Shown piece after piece: positions 1 through 10,437 of a stretch of DNA of 64,000 bases. The position numbers were made by a program, and so were the translations under genes. The notes under the pieces were generated by a model. It was not told the origin of the DNA and did no database searches. It saw only the letters and a list, made by a program, of their open reading frames with translations. Within the stretch, counting starts at the first letter, position 1; every line of letters starts with the position of its first letter. Source of the DNA: Leguminivora glycinivorella (taxonomy: Eukaryota; Arthropoda; Insecta; Lepidoptera; Tortricidae); NCBI RefSeq assembly GCF_023078275.1, contig NC_062990.1, forward strand, positions 1,753,501-1,817,500. The letters run 5' to 3'.

Positions 1-386
1 CAGTAGCAATATATTACGTGATATTATTTCTTTGAAAATTTCTAAAATAATGCATTAAATTTGTGTTGTCATCGATGTTTGTATTTAATTTATAATGTAC
101 TTAATTTATGACGCTTCAAATACCTTTAAATCTAGTTGATAAAAAAATAATAATCGTCAATCGTGACACTTAGCGCCATCTATGACTTCTATTTGGAAAT
201 AATTTTGCACTGTTCCGGATGAGACCCCATGGTGATAGTAAACCCTTTCACGCTACTACGACAATTACTAGATAAGAGAGATTATTATATCTTTGTATAA
301 GATAAATAAGGCCTATGAAAAGGCATACCTCGGAAAAATCGAGATAACTTGATTATTATTTGCACATACTACGCAATAATGAAAAA

Positions 387-594
387 AGCGCTGATGGCCC
401 AGCGGCAGAAGCGTGCGACTTTCAATCCGGAGGTCGCGAGTTCGAACCACGGCTCGTACCGATGAGTTTTTCGGAACTTATGTGTGAAATGTCATTTGAT
501 ATTTGCCAGTCGCTTTTCGGTGAAGGAAAACATCGTGAGGAAACCGGACTAATTCCAATAAGGCCTACTTACCCTTCGGGTTAGAAGGTTAGAT
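387..594 (+). mobile_element. SINE family A (tRNA-derived), 3'-truncated copy
   Basis: It opens with a tRNA-like head (GCGCTGATGGCCCAGCGG box A region; GAGTTCGAACC box B) and continues into the TTTTTCGGAACTTATGTG and CAGTCGCTTTTCGGTGAAGG body. The copy at 20890 shows the full unit of about 315 bp. Here the 3' half, from GATGGCAG onward, is missing. Confidence 0.8.
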
Positions 595-1156
595 GAGTTG
601 ATTGTGACGTGATTCAACTCGACTACTACATACTACTACAAATCGCAACAAACATACATACATTGCAAATTGTTAAAATTTGTTTTGACATTTCTTAAAA
701 AGAAACTGATTTGACTAGAAGGAAAGTGGCCAATTACATATAAGAAATATTTGCAATATTGGTTTGTTATAATAACTTTATCGATGGATTCATTTGATCA
801 AGGCCACGAGCGATTAGAATAATCGACCTAATCGTACCATTGTTATACTTTTTATAATCAGATAGAAATTTACGTGCGATTGTAGTATCGTAGCTCAAAA
901 TGTAAAGATAACGATAAAGAGGATAATATAGTGCATTACGATACAAGTGCGGAAAAAAGGAAGTTGAAAACGAGTGGCGATAAATTAAAACACGACCGAA
1001 GGAGACACGTGTACCTATCGTACGACGTTTTTCAGAACTTCGACCTAATAAAATATTACCCACTTCAGAGCACTAGTGCGATAAAGCAGCACCATCTGTA
1101 TCTACTGAAAAATATGCTAATTAAAAGATACCAAACACATATATGTATTTCCGTGT
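595..1156. other. No gene seen
   Basis: AT-rich sequence; short overlapping frames on both strands (767-1158) have no recognisable motif. Confidence 0.5.
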
Positions 1157-1425
1157 AGACGGATAAAGTCTAAGAAAAAAACGTACCTCAAAGCCGTAGA
1201 GAAAAAGGCGCGGTGGCCTAGCTTGCGTTACTCCTTTTGGGAACGCTCGGCTAGATGGCGCTAATATTAATATTTGACATTTGAACACATATCAAGCTAA
1301 CAATGTGGGCCAAATTGCCAAAACTGAAGTTCAAAAGTTTTAAGCCTGTGTCGTGAGATGGCAGTCTGATTACACATTTTACTTTGACAGTAACTCTGTA
1401 TAATACTCGATCCTCTTAAGATACT
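1157..1425 (+). repeat. Dispersed repeat N, copy 1
   Basis: GTGTAGACGGATAAAGTC, GGAACGCTCGGCTAGATGGC, ACATATCAAGCTAA, GAGATGGCAGTCTGATTACA, ACTTTGACAGTAACTCTGTA. Shared with 57877 and 61078. Confidence 0.75.
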
Positions 1426-1764
1426 CAAGGTATTTCATTAAATCTTATTGATCAGTATATCAGTAACAAACGTCTTGTTAAAGGTACTTAATAATAGGTA
1501 TTAAAGCAGAGAGTTTTAAGGTTAATTAATAAAGGTCAATGAACCTTAAATGAAACATAAATTTAACTGAATTTTTTTACCGATTTAGTCACTCAAAAAC
1601 GTGTGACGTTGCCATGAAATTAAAACTATGTTAACGATCATTTTATTCAGTTAAAGCTAGTTCAAACATTGAATAATTGATTTGACATGACTTTGTTCTT
1701 TTAAAAGGGCATTTTGTACTTAAAATCATGTATATTTATTTACATAGGTACATATACATGCATA

Positions 1765-1870
1765 CATAAAATATCGCCTGTATTCCATAAAGGGGTAGGC
1801 AGAGCACATCAAGCTATTCAAGTTTCAGTGCGAGTCTCGGCAATTAAGCAATAAAGGGGTTTAGAGAAAA
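1765..1870 (+). repeat. Dispersed repeat Q, 5' part
   Basis: Family Q: CGCCTGTATCCCATAAAGGG, GTAGGCAGAGCACATGAAAC, TTCAGTGCCACTCTTGGC, ATTGCAGTGACAGG, GCCTCTCGCCTACGCCAC, CTTCTACGACACCCACGGG. Confidence 0.72.
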
Positions 1871-2340
1871 AAATACTTCGATATAATATAAGTTTTGAAC
1901 TCAGATGAAAAATACAGGTATTTTTTAAACTGATCACCCTACGTAATATAGATATTTACACATTACAATAATCGGAATCCATCAGTCAAACTGTAGTTAT
2001 GCCTCTTGGCCACCGACGTAGTATAAAAAAACCTAAATAAAAGTCCCAGCCTCTCTCGCTGCTTGGTCACCCCAGCCCATTCATAAGACTAGGAATGTTG
2101 CGACTACCGAGAACCGTGGACACCACTAGATATGATAGTAACCACGCATTCTTGAGGCGGTGAGACAGTTTTTTTTACGTTTTTTTTTGTGATACGAAGT
2201 TTGGACTTTGGACTTTATTATAGGACTTATCTTTTAGTGTAAATTTTTGTGACCGAATTTTGTGTGAAATTCTTAAATTTGGTATCTTGATAATCCTTAT
2301 TATTAGTTTTACTTTTGAAACTATTTATTGGTAAAGTATT
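1871..2340. other. No gene seen
   Basis: Unassigned AT-rich sequence with a repeat S fragment at 2003-2045 and a GGTCACCCCAGCCCATTC stretch after it. Confidence 0.45.
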
Positions 2341-2602
2341 TTTAACCCCCGACGCAAAAACGACGGAGTGTTAGTTTGACATATCTGTCTGTCAGTCTGT
2401 CTGTTTGTATGTCTATGAGTCTGTCTATCTGTGTGTGTATGTCTGTGGCATCTTAGCTCCCGAACGGATGAACCGATTTAGATTTAATTTTTTTTTGTTT
2501 GAAAGCTGAGTTAGTCGGGAGCGTTCTCAGCCATGTTTCATGAAAATTGGTGCGCTATGTCGCGGTCGGGGGTTTTTTCAAAAATTTAATTTTGTGGTTA
2601 TT
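2341..2602 (+). repeat. Dispersed repeat F
   Basis: Family F is 215-260 bp: TTAACCCCCGACGCAAAAAC, a (TGTC)n tract, CTCCCGAACGGATGAACCGA, TTCATGAAAATCGGTCC, and end TTAATTTTGTGGTTA. The length difference between copies lies mostly in the TGTC tract. Eight copies occur in this window. Confidence 0.8.
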
Positions 2603-2758
2603 ATTTAAGAAGCAGAAACGTAGGAATCAATGCCATATTATCAATCCCCGTACTTGTCCGTGCAAGTCTACTTGTGTAAGTACCTACATAGTTTGACACG
2701 AGCGAGACACATGATAACTATGTAACATCATTTCAAGATAATATTGATATCTGCAGGG

Positions 2759-2887
2759 TTAGCACATGATTGCCTCGAGAGTATGTCGCCGCGAGATAGA
2801 CTACCCGTCCTTATGTCATTAATACAGTTAGAAGAAGACGTGTGATCTATCTCGCGGCGACATACTCCCGCGGCAATCATGTGCTAG
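2759..2887. mobile_element. Fold-back MITE (TAGCACATGATTGCC termini)
   Basis: Arms of about 45 bp: TAGCACATGATTGCCTCGAG and GTATGTCGCCGCGAGATAGA, complemented at 2845-2887. A lone terminus reappears at 2896-2914 before a MITE I fragment. Confidence 0.82.
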
Positions 2888-3360
2888 CTGTAGGCCTAGC
2901 ACATGATTGCCTCGTAGCCGAATTGCATTTCTCTGACGCGAAATGAAAACGAAACCACAGTATAAGGATAAATCAGTAGTTAATCTCCGGCAGCGGCGAC
3001 GCGGTCGTTACTACTGCGCAAGGTCACGCAGGGTTGTACCTGTGCTACTGTCCTACTCGTAGTAACTGTGTATGGCGCTATGCTAGTACCAACGCTCTTT
3101 CTACCTTTTTATCTAATAAAGATTCAAGTACGTGTTTGCTGACGAAATCGTATTTACATAAAATGTTTGAATAGATGTTTGCACAATATTTAAGTAGGTA
3201 CCAAACTTTCGAGCTAGATAGATCGCAGCATCTACCTAAATGTCGTTACAGATAAATCCTTATTGATTTTAATGTGTCATTCTAGCTTTAAATCTCACTT
3301 TTACGCCATTTACGTAAGCAATAATGTACCTAACACTGCAAAAATATAACAACCACTTAC

Positions 3361-3478
3361 TTTTCTGGGTGTCTAGGAATTCTAAAGAACATTCTGACAT
3401 TTCCGCATTTTGAGAACTGTTCTCCATACACCCATAAACACTACAGTAACGAAAATATGTCTTCGGTGCTGACATCAT
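3361..3478 (-). pseudogene. THAP-domain first exon with a frameshift
   Basis: Read on the - strand from the ATG at 3478, residues give YCSVYGC, the two zinc-binding cysteines that open a THAP DNA-binding domain, then ENSSQNAEMS. About 3392-3397 the frame changes. In the next frame the sequence reads MFFRIPRHPEK, which matches the FFRIPRDPEK block that follows in insect THAP proteins. The exon ends at a clean donor (AAAA|GTAAGT, GT at 3360), where THAP genes often have an intron. I see no second exon in the next 450 bp. It may be a decayed THAP gene, a piece of a P-like transposon, or a sequencing indel in a live gene. Confidence 0.55.
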
Positions 3479-3641
3479 TTTTTCCCGAACTCAACACGTC
3501 AACACAGCGCGCGAACGCGGCCCCGACTGTCCAGCCCAATACTTACCAGTTTCGCATGTATTCGGTGCATATGGAGAGTAGTTTTCGACACACCGCGCGG
3601 AGTGAAGTTTGTTAGAAGAGTTATTACAGCTTTATACTGTG

Positions 3642-3756
3642 ACGAAACGCCGCGAAAGCTAGTCTGTCTGTCGCGCCAATACGCACGAGCGATAGAGATA
3701 GATATCTACTAGCGTTTAGTTTCGTGAGCGTTTGTGCCATTCGGCTACGCACCCTG
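3642..3756 (-). mobile_element. MITE I, partial
   Basis: Family I is about 155 bp: GCGTAGCCGAATGGCACAAA, CGTAGATATCTATCTCTATC, ATTGGCGCGACAGAGCCAG, and GAGAAATGCCATTCGGCTAC. GTAGCCGAATGGCA is the terminal inverted repeat. This - strand copy has lost one terminus; a piece of it also appears at 2912-2960. Confidence 0.78.
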
Positions 3757-3771
3757 TACGCCTACTGCGAG

Positions 3772-3850
3772 TCTTTAAAGGGTTTGCCAAGATTGACACT
3801 GAAACTTGAGTAGTTACATGTGCTCTGCCTACCCCTCTATGAGATACAAA
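3772..3850 (-). repeat. Dispersed repeat Q, 5' part
   Basis: Reverse complement: AAGGGTTTGCCAAGATTGAC, ACATGTGCTCTGCCTACCCC. Confidence 0.7.
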
Positions 3851-3956
3851 AATTGGAGGTGCGTTGCCGGCGGATGGGTGTAGGTACACTCTTTTCACTA
3901 ACTAAAAGCACGAGGCAAATATGCCTCTTTCAAGATAGGGATCCCAGCGACCCTAG

Positions 3957-6900
3957 AAGAGAAAGTCATGGACTCTGATAACTGGGCTAGAGATATATGT
4001 ATTAAACCATGGCGAAATAATTTTCGGAAATTTCGAAACATCGACAAAGCTGATTAAACGTGTTAAATTTAAAAGTGTATCCGTTTTCTATCAGAATGTT
4101 CGAGGCTTACGGTCTAAAACTAGTACTTTTTTTAAAAATGTATTGGCATGCCCATCTGAAGTTATTGCTTTAACTGAGACGTTTCTGACTAGCTCCGTAA
4201 GCGACGCGGAACTGTTTCCCACTGAATATGTCGTACTAAGGCGCGATCGCGCTGGCGACGTCGGATGGGGAGGGGTTTTGCTTGCTGTGCGGAATTGTTA
4301 CTCTGTTCGCTTAGTCCCTAATGTTGATGGACAAACAGACGAGATGGAATTGTTAACAGCCATAATAGAATGGAAAAATCTAAAATTCATTTGTTCTGTG
4401 GTTTATTTACCGCCTAATTATAGAGATGACCAATACTTGCAGGTTTTAAATTGCCTGGAAAATATAATGTGCAAATATTCGGATTTAGATATAGTAATAG
4501 TAGGTGACTTTAATTTAAACTCGTGTAGTGCAACGGTCAAGACACAGTTTCAGTCCTTTTTAGAATTTGGAAATCTGTATCAGCATAATAGCGTAACTAA
4601 CGAGCATGATGGAGTCTTGGATCTGGTACTGAGCGGGGTTGAGCCGCAGAATGTGAGTGTTACGGGGGAAGTAGATGCACTGGTGCCCCCAGACGCGTAT
4701 CATCCACCACTCGAGGCAACATTAGCGCTGCGCCGGGGCAAGTTTGAACAACTACCACCCCATCCCGCACTGGGAAATGCTAGCGGGAATCCAGCATGGA
4801 ATTTTCGTAGGGCTGATTTTGGTACATTATATTCTAGCATTGCAAACACAGATTGTACTGAGGTTCTAAGTGCGCAATGTGTGGATGTAGCTGCTGAAAG
4901 GTTTTACGCGAGACTAAATGAATGTATTAGTAACTGCGTACCATTGAAGAAGCAGCCGGTCCCCAAGCGCTATGTATATCCATCATGGTACACACCGGAA
5001 ATAATCCGCAATATACAAAGCAAATTTTATCATTTTCGTAAATTTAAAGAGTTGGGTCTCGATTTCAATCGAGAATTATACCGCTACTATAGAGGCCGTG
5101 TTAAATTCCTCATCGACAATGCTTACCAGCAATACCTCCGCAGCCTTGAGAAGGATATTACTGAAGATCCAACGAGGTTCTGGAATTATGTAAAGAGTAA
5201 GCAAAGGAGCAGAAGTCAGGTGACCGAATTTACCTATAAGGGTGAAACGGTGTCGGGACAAAGAGCTGCAGATGCTTTTGCTGACTACTTTAGTTCGGTA
5301 TTCCACAAGGATGAACCGCGACTCGATGAGGCTGAGGCGATGCAGATAGGGAGTAAAGCAGAGGCGCAAGCGGCACGAGTCACTGTAGACACTGTGGACG
5401 CCCTAGAGTTGCGAAAAGCTGCTAAGCGACTTAAATCACGGAGTTCTGCAGGGCTTGATGGCATTCCTCCATATCTTGTAAAGGACTGCATATCCGCTCT
5501 AGAGAAACCGCTCTTGCATATTTATAATCTTGCGTTGAAATGCGCAGTATATCCGGACGTGTGGAAAAAAATCAGAGTCACTCCTGTACCTAAGAGTGGT
5601 TCAAGTACTGAAGTAGAGACGTATAGACCCATAGCTGTCCTCTCTGTCTTTGGCAAGCTTTTCGAAGCAATGATAGACTGTCGAATTAGCCATCAGATTT
5701 CCACCCAGCTTGCTGACGGCCAGCACGGGTTCCGGAGGGGGCGCTCGACTTCGACCAACCACACAGTGTTCGTGGACTATGCCGCTGCAGAAATGGACGC
5801 GGGTCGCCAGGTCGACGCCGCCTATTTTGATTTTAAGAAGGCGTTTGACCTTGTTGATAATGACATCCTCTTGCAAAAGTGCGCTTTTATGGGTTTCTCA
5901 TCTAAGCTTCTCAAATTCTTCGCAAGCTACTTGAAGGATCGGTGTCAGGTGGTCAAGGTTGATGGGTGCGAGTCTAACCCATATTTTACACGATCTGGGG
6001 TAAGCCAAGGAAGTACCTTAGGTCCGACACAATTCATGATAATGATAAATGACTTGCCGGGTGCTGTAAGCACTGCAAAGTGCTTATTGTTTGCTGACGA
6101 CCTCAAGCTTTTCCTAGGCGTTGGCGAAGTAAGTGACTGTGAGGCGCTGCAGCATGATATAGATGCGGTGGCTAAATGGAGTAAAGAGAATAAATTACAA
6201 TTTAATGTCTCTAAATGTAAATGTATCACTTTTAACAGAATTCGGAAGCCGCTAAACACACTGTATACTCTGCATGGTATCCCGTTGGAGCGCGTCACAG
6301 AGATTAGAGACCTTGGATTAATGCTTGACAGGGAACTTAACTTCCGGCAACATATCACCACCATATGTTTGAAATCGAGCAAAATACTCGGGTTTATCAT
6401 GAGGATGGCATACCAGTTTCCTAATCCTAACGTCGCTATACGGCTCTACAATGCATACGTGCGCAGTCGACTGGAATTTGGAGCAATGGTCTGGGATCCC
6501 AGCGAAGCAAAGTATAACCTAAATATCGAGAAAATACAGCGTAAATTTGCACGGTTCATATACAAAAAGAAATATGGTTACTATCCCTACATGTATCCGT
6601 CACTATTTGTTTCGGCTATGGTGGACTTGGACACTCTGGAATTGAGAAGGAAGCTGTTGCTTATAGTGCATTATTACCACCTTCTAAATAACAGAGTAGA
6701 CAATCCATCGGTGCTAACGCAGATTGGACTACATGTCCCCGTTCCGAGACGCGGAGGCGGCGCCACGGTAGAGCCGCGGCGACGCCCGCACCCTTTGCGC
6801 GGATCGTTGCGCGCACAAGACGGGGAGATAATGCTCCGACGCGCAGAGCAGCTCAGCTGCTAAATAATTTGTACGCACAGGATGCTGATACAGATGTATT

Positions 6901-7172
6901 CCATGATAGTTTGGGCGTATTCCTGAAGCGTGTTAGGCTGTGTCTTGGCAGTTGTTTTTAGAGCAATCACATTAATTATTGTTTTTTTTTTATTTGTATA
7001 ATTTTTTGATATGCATGAATTATTTATAATATGATAAAAATAATGTTTAGAAATAAGTTTTAATTTTGACATGCATGAAATTTAATGTAATTAAGTACTT
7101 TTAATTTAATATGTAAGTGTTTTGGTTAAGTACTGTAAACTTACGTATTTGAATAAATAAATTAAATTAAAT
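3957..7172 (+). mobile_element. 5'-truncated LINE (APE-type, Jockey/CR1 supergroup)
   Basis: The unit holds an endonuclease/reverse-transcriptase ORF, about 300 bp of 3' UTR and an A-rich tail (AATAAATAAATTAAATTAAA). I see no gag-like ORF1 upstream; within a few hundred bp there is instead a Q repeat and a MITE. It therefore looks 5' truncated just before ORF2. The right edge lies near 7172. Confidence 0.8.
4143..6863 (+). CDS. LINE ORF2: apurinic endonuclease plus reverse transcriptase
   Basis: An open frame of about 906 codons runs to TAA at 6863. It has no ATG at its head: the frame is open from 3957 and the conserved FYQNVRGLRSK block at 4086-4120 belongs to it, so any true start lay further 5'. 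Endonuclease motifs: LTETFL near residue 10, GDFNLN near 121, DAYHPPL near 183. Reverse-transcriptase motifs: SAGLDGIP near 435, YRPIAVLS near 492, HGFRRGRSTS near 525, DFKKAFD near 562, GVSQGSTLGP near 618 and catalytic FADD near 650. The usual GVPQGS has Ser for Pro. It copies element RNA into DNA at a nicked target. No stop or frameshift interrupts it, so the insertion is fairly young. Confidence 0.85.
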   Translation: MACPSEVIALTETFLTSSVSDAELFPTEYVVLRRDRAGDVGWGGVLLAVRNCYSVRLVPNVDGQTDEMELLTAIIEWKNLKFICSVVYLPPNYRDDQYLQVLNCLENIMCKYSDLDIVIVGDFNLNSCSATVKTQFQSFLEFGNLYQHNSVTNEHDGVLDLVLSGVEPQNVSVTGEVDALVPPDAYHPPLEATLALRRGKFEQLPPHPALGNASGNPAWNFRRADFGTLYSSIANTDCTEVLSAQCVDVAAERFYARLNECISNCVPLKKQPVPKRYVYPSWYTPEIIRNIQSKFYHFRKFKELGLDFNRELYRYYRGRVKFLIDNAYQQYLRSLEKDITEDPTRFWNYVKSKQRSRSQVTEFTYKGETVSGQRAADAFADYFSSVFHKDEPRLDEAEAMQIGSKAEAQAARVTVDTVDALELRKAAKRLKSRSSAGLDGIPPYLVKDCISALEKPLLHIYNLALKCAVYPDVWKKIRVTPVPKSGSSTEVETYRPIAVLSVFGKLFEAMIDCRISHQISTQLADGQHGFRRGRSTSTNHTVFVDYAAAEMDAGRQVDAAYFDFKKAFDLVDNDILLQKCAFMGFSSKLLKFFASYLKDRCQVVKVDGCESNPYFTRSGVSQGSTLGPTQFMIMINDLPGAVSTAKCLLFADDLKLFLGVGEVSDCEALQHDIDAVAKWSKENKLQFNVSKCKCITFNRIRKPLNTLYTLHGIPLERVTEIRDLGLMLDRELNFRQHITTICLKSSKILGFIMRMAYQFPNPNVAIRLYNAYVRSRLEFGAMVWDPSEAKYNLNIEKIQRKFARFIYKKKYGYYPYMYPSLFVSAMVDLDTLELRRKLLLIVHYYHLLNNRVDNPSVLTQIGLHVPVPRRGGGATVEPRRRPHPLRGSLRAQDGEIMLRRAEQLSC

Positions 7173-7231
7173 TTTCTTGAAGGTCGTGTCGGTCCGGAAA
7201 TACCATCAGCGGCAGTTTCACAGTTATAGTT

Positions 7232-7401
7232 TACTAGCTTTTGCTCGCGGCTTCGCTCGCGTTAGAAAGAGATAAAAAGTTCCCTATGTCACTCTCTATC
7301 CCTTCAACTATCTCCACTTAAAAAATCACGTCAATTTGTCGCTCCGTTTTGCCGTGAAAGACGGACAAACATCTTTTCCCATTTATAATATTAGTATGGA
7401 T
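7232..7401 (+). repeat. Dispersed repeat E
   Basis: Family E is about 170 bp: ACTAGCTTTTGCCCGCGGCT, GTTAGAAAGAGACAAAAAGT, CTTCAACTATCTCCACTTAA, GACGGACAAACAAACAGACA and end TTATAATATTAGTATGGAT. It is scattered at least ten times here. The constant AGTATGGAT end suggests a LINE-tail or SINE-like origin, not shown here. Confidence 0.8.
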
Positions 7402-8260
7402 GTCTTTCCCATCACGGAACAATGGTTTTCCGGACCTTTGGGAGGCGTGCGTGGGGCCGAAGCCAACACGTAGAAACCTTTTCGACACTTTAATGAAATG
7501 TAAGGGATACACCGAGCGGATGTTGCCCTTGCCCGTAGCTATCATGGGACACACGCAGAGGCAACACCCGCCAGGGTGTAAGGACTATTTGAGAGTTAAT
7601 GGAATCTAAAATGAACTGGTCTATTTTGATAAAAGTGATGGACTAAATACTGGGCTATGGATAAAAAACCGGACGCCTGTCTAATAAAACGGTATCCAAT
7701 TTTATTTCCGGCAGACGGTGACTCGTCCCCACAAGATGGGCCCCCACAAAAAGCGACATCCAAGATGGCTCAAGGGCAACACCGGTGTGAGAACTCAAGG
7801 GTGTCAAGAGGTGTACACCGCTTTCTGCCCAGTGGCTGTTAAGCTGTTTAGTATGGATTACTATTAGGTATATTTGATATTGAATTTGCCTGATTGTAAT
7901 AATACTTTACCAAAGTCAATGACCTGCCTACAGTCCAAATGTAAATAATAATTTATAATACGTATATTATATGTATGTAAATACGATTTAACAATGTGTA
8001 AACTATGATGTGTAAACATGTCATAAAATTATACAAACATGGGCACGTGAACTAATATTAAGTATACTTAATTAAATAGATACATTTGTAAAAGTGTTTA
8101 TTTTACAATCAAATTAAACAATACACAAATGAATAGATACTATTTATATACATATATCCAAACTAATATTATAAATGGGAAAGTGTGTATGTGTGTTTGT
8201 CGGTCCATGCCAGTTTTACATGTTGACTGTAGTTTTAGTTGTTTACTTTTTAAGACCTTT
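7402..8260. other. No intact gene; GC-rich block then AT-rich sequence
   Basis: 7402-7850 is GC-rich (GGAGGCGTGCGTGGGGCCGA, CAGAGGCAACACCCGCC) with only short frames and may be a transposon remnant. 7860-8260 is AT-rich with nothing recognisable. Confidence 0.4.
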
Positions 8261-8504
8261 TTTAACCCCCGACGCAAAAACGAAGGGGTGTTATAAGTTT
8301 GACGTGTCTGCCTGTCTGTTTGTCTGTCTTTCTGTGTATGTGTCTGTTTGTAGCATCGTAGCTCCCGAACGGATGAACCGATTTTGATTTAGTTTTTTTT
8401 GTCTGAAAGCTGAGTTAGTCGGGTGTGTTCTTAGCCATGTTTCATGAAAATCGGTCCACTATGTCGCGGTCGGGGGTTTTTCCAAAATTTTAATTTTGTG
8501 GTTA
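8261..8504 (+). repeat. Dispersed repeat F
   Basis: Full copy whose GTGGTTATATGAG end runs straight into a fold-back element. Confidence 0.8.
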
Positions 8505-8640
8505 TATGAGGAGTGTCTTTTCAAAAAGGACTTATTTCTGTAAGTCAACCATGGTTATTTTTCTAGGAAGACATAGATAAAAATTACGTCTGTTGACTTA
8601 TAGATATAAGTCTTTTTGAAAAGACACTCCTCATATAACT
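8502..8640. mobile_element. Fold-back MITE at the end of repeat F
   Basis: TTATATGAGGAGTGTCTTTT and AAAAGACACTCCTCATATAA. It begins inside the GTGGTTA end of repeat F. Confidence 0.82.
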
Positions 8641-9460
8641 TTGAAGTAGATGAATGGATCTCAACTTCAATTAGTTTTTGCCCAATTGTTTTTTTTTTCC
8701 AAATTTGAATTATCGTTTTCTTTTTTCTGAAATTCGGTTTGAAACCTCAGGTCGTATGAATGAGTTTTTTGAAATATAATTCATAAAATATTTCCTCAGT
8801 TTTCGATGAAACAAAAAAAAACATCGTCAAAAAACCAGACCAATCTCCCTAAGATTTAGTTCACCACCTAAGATAGATAGGCAATAGCTTTGGTAAAGAC
8901 TAGTGCCTACACTAACTTATGGGAATAATCAACAAACAAAATTCTAGACTCCCATGAGCCTAGGTAAAACACCGAGATAGAAAAAAAGGGTCCGTTTTTT
9001 TATCACAAGAAAAAGCAATTATATAATGCCAATATCTTGAACAGGAAACTCTCAGGTCTATGACTAATCCCTTATTTCTACGTAAAAGATAATTATCTTA
9101 AAAACTGGCCTATTACTAGTCCCAATAGGGAAAAATACCGCTACAACCATATACAACGAAAATACCCCCTTAACAACCTTTAAATACAGTTCAAAATCCA
9201 AAAAATAGAAATACAATTAGTTGCCTTAGAGGTTTACACCTTAAATCATTGAAAAATAAACTTTATTTTACTGTTTTATAGCCCATTTTCAATTGACCGA
9301 CGAATTGATGAATGATCGTTGTATCTTCAGGCAGTTTTAACCTTTAATTCTTTACGAATAAGATTGTTTTTACCGTGTGGTGTTACTATGTATGTTAATT
9401 GATACGTCGTCGGTCTGTCTGTCCGTGTATAAAGTCACGTAGTTGCAATGTTACATCAGT
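8641..9460. other. No gene seen
   Basis: AT-rich, homopolymer-rich sequence without repeats shared elsewhere in the window. Confidence 0.45.
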
Positions 9461-9469
9461 TATAAAATG

Positions 9470-9681
9470 GCGTAAGTGACTGGGCCAGATCGGTGGGCCA
9501 AATTGGCTACCGACTGGACACCACTGATTAGCCGGGGCAGAGGTAGGCCAAAGAAAAGATGGCGGGATGACCTCGACGCATTTTGCAGCGACTGGCCGGA
9601 GCAGGCGGCAAATCGTGATGAGTGGCGGAAGAAAGGGGAGGCCTTTGCCCAGCAGGGGGACACAATTATAAAAAAAAAGTG
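9470..9681 (+). pseudogene. 3' tail of a LINE reverse-transcriptase ORF
   Basis: The frame reads VTGPDRWAKLATDWTP, then GRGRPKKRWRDDLDAF and a helical tail ending EAFAQQGDT, and stops at the start of an A-tract. The RGRPKKRWRDD block is the common C-terminus of RTE/CR1-like LINE polyproteins. About 70 codons survive, typical of a 5'-truncated insertion. Confidence 0.7.
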
Positions 9682-9756
9682 ACTTTTAAAGAACAAGTAT
9701 ATCATGTGAAAAAAAACGGTTTTTTGCTGACGTTACTATGCAAAGTTTGAACGGTC

Positions 9757-9905
9757 CTTTTTTATGGGATTATAGGAGGCAAACGAGCAGACAGGACGCC
9801 TGACGGTAAGCGATCACTGCCGCCCATGGACAAACGAAACACCAGAAGTGTTGTCCTTACGTTCCTTATAAGACTCGGAAGCCTAGGCCTGAAAAGTAAG
9901 CCTGC
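9757..9905 (+). repeat. Dispersed repeat T
   Basis: GGATTATAGGAGGCAAACGA, GGACGCCTGACGGTAAGCGA, GCCGCCCATGGACAAACG. Related pieces at 39420-39540 and 55165-55345 add GCGTTGCCGGCCTTTAAGAT and ACGCTCTTTCTGTGAAGG. Confidence 0.65.
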
Positions 9906-9953
9906 AGGTCTACTTTTCTGGCCTAGGCCTTGCAAAGCAACTTTTTTGTATTT

Positions 9954-10128
9954 AAACATTTTTATATTAAAGGAAAAAATGGAAAAATTTACGCTTCCGG
10001 CGGGACTTGAACCCGCATCATTTGCAATCCGTGCAAGGCTCTTAACCAATTGAGCTACGGAAGCCACGCCGGACATCGCAAATCTTTCCATGCCTTTCCT
10101 TATGTACACACGTCTTGGGGTGACGTCT
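9954..10128 (-). mobile_element. tRNA-derived repeat family D, copy 1
   Basis: On the - strand GGCTTCCGTAGCTCAATTGG and GCGGGTTCAAGTCCCGCCGG form D and T arms. The anticodon loop would read ACGGATT, with C where position 33 is almost always U, so it is a repeat head and not a working tRNA. GGAAAAAATGGAAAAATTTA follows. Confidence 0.7.
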
Positions 10129-10267
10129 AGCGCCATCTACCGACAGACTATTACATCTTGTAACGGCACTGGAGTCTCAAGTTACATATATTGAGAATTC
10201 ACCAGTAACGATGTGCTAACCCATACTAAATTTATTTTTAACAAGCAGAAACGTCTGCTAACGATTC

Positions 10268-10437
10268 TAAACATTTTTATATTAAAGGAAAAAATGGAAA
10301 AATTTACGCTTCCGGCGGGACTTGAACCCGCATCATTTGCAATCCGTGCAAGGCTCTTAACCAATTGAGCTACGGAAGCCACGCCGGACATCGCAAATCT
10401 TTCCATGCCTTTCCTTATGTACACACGTCTTGGGGTG
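10268..10437 (-). mobile_element. tRNA-derived repeat family D, copy 2
   Basis: Nearly identical to copy 1 over about 165 bp, in the same orientation 140 bp away. The two share the flank AAACATTTTTATATTAAAGG, so the pair probably arose by local duplication. Confidence 0.7.

Noticed and set aside
767..1158. Overlapping open frames on both strands
   Set aside because: No motif, no codon bias, and no splice or promoter context.
5076..6400. Several antisense open frames under the LINE ORF2
   Set aside because: Shadows of the sense reverse-transcriptase frame.
9990..10065. Functional tRNA gene
   Set aside because: C at position 33 and a mismatched anticodon stem; the same unit recurs 314 bp away with shared flanks, so it is a repeat head.
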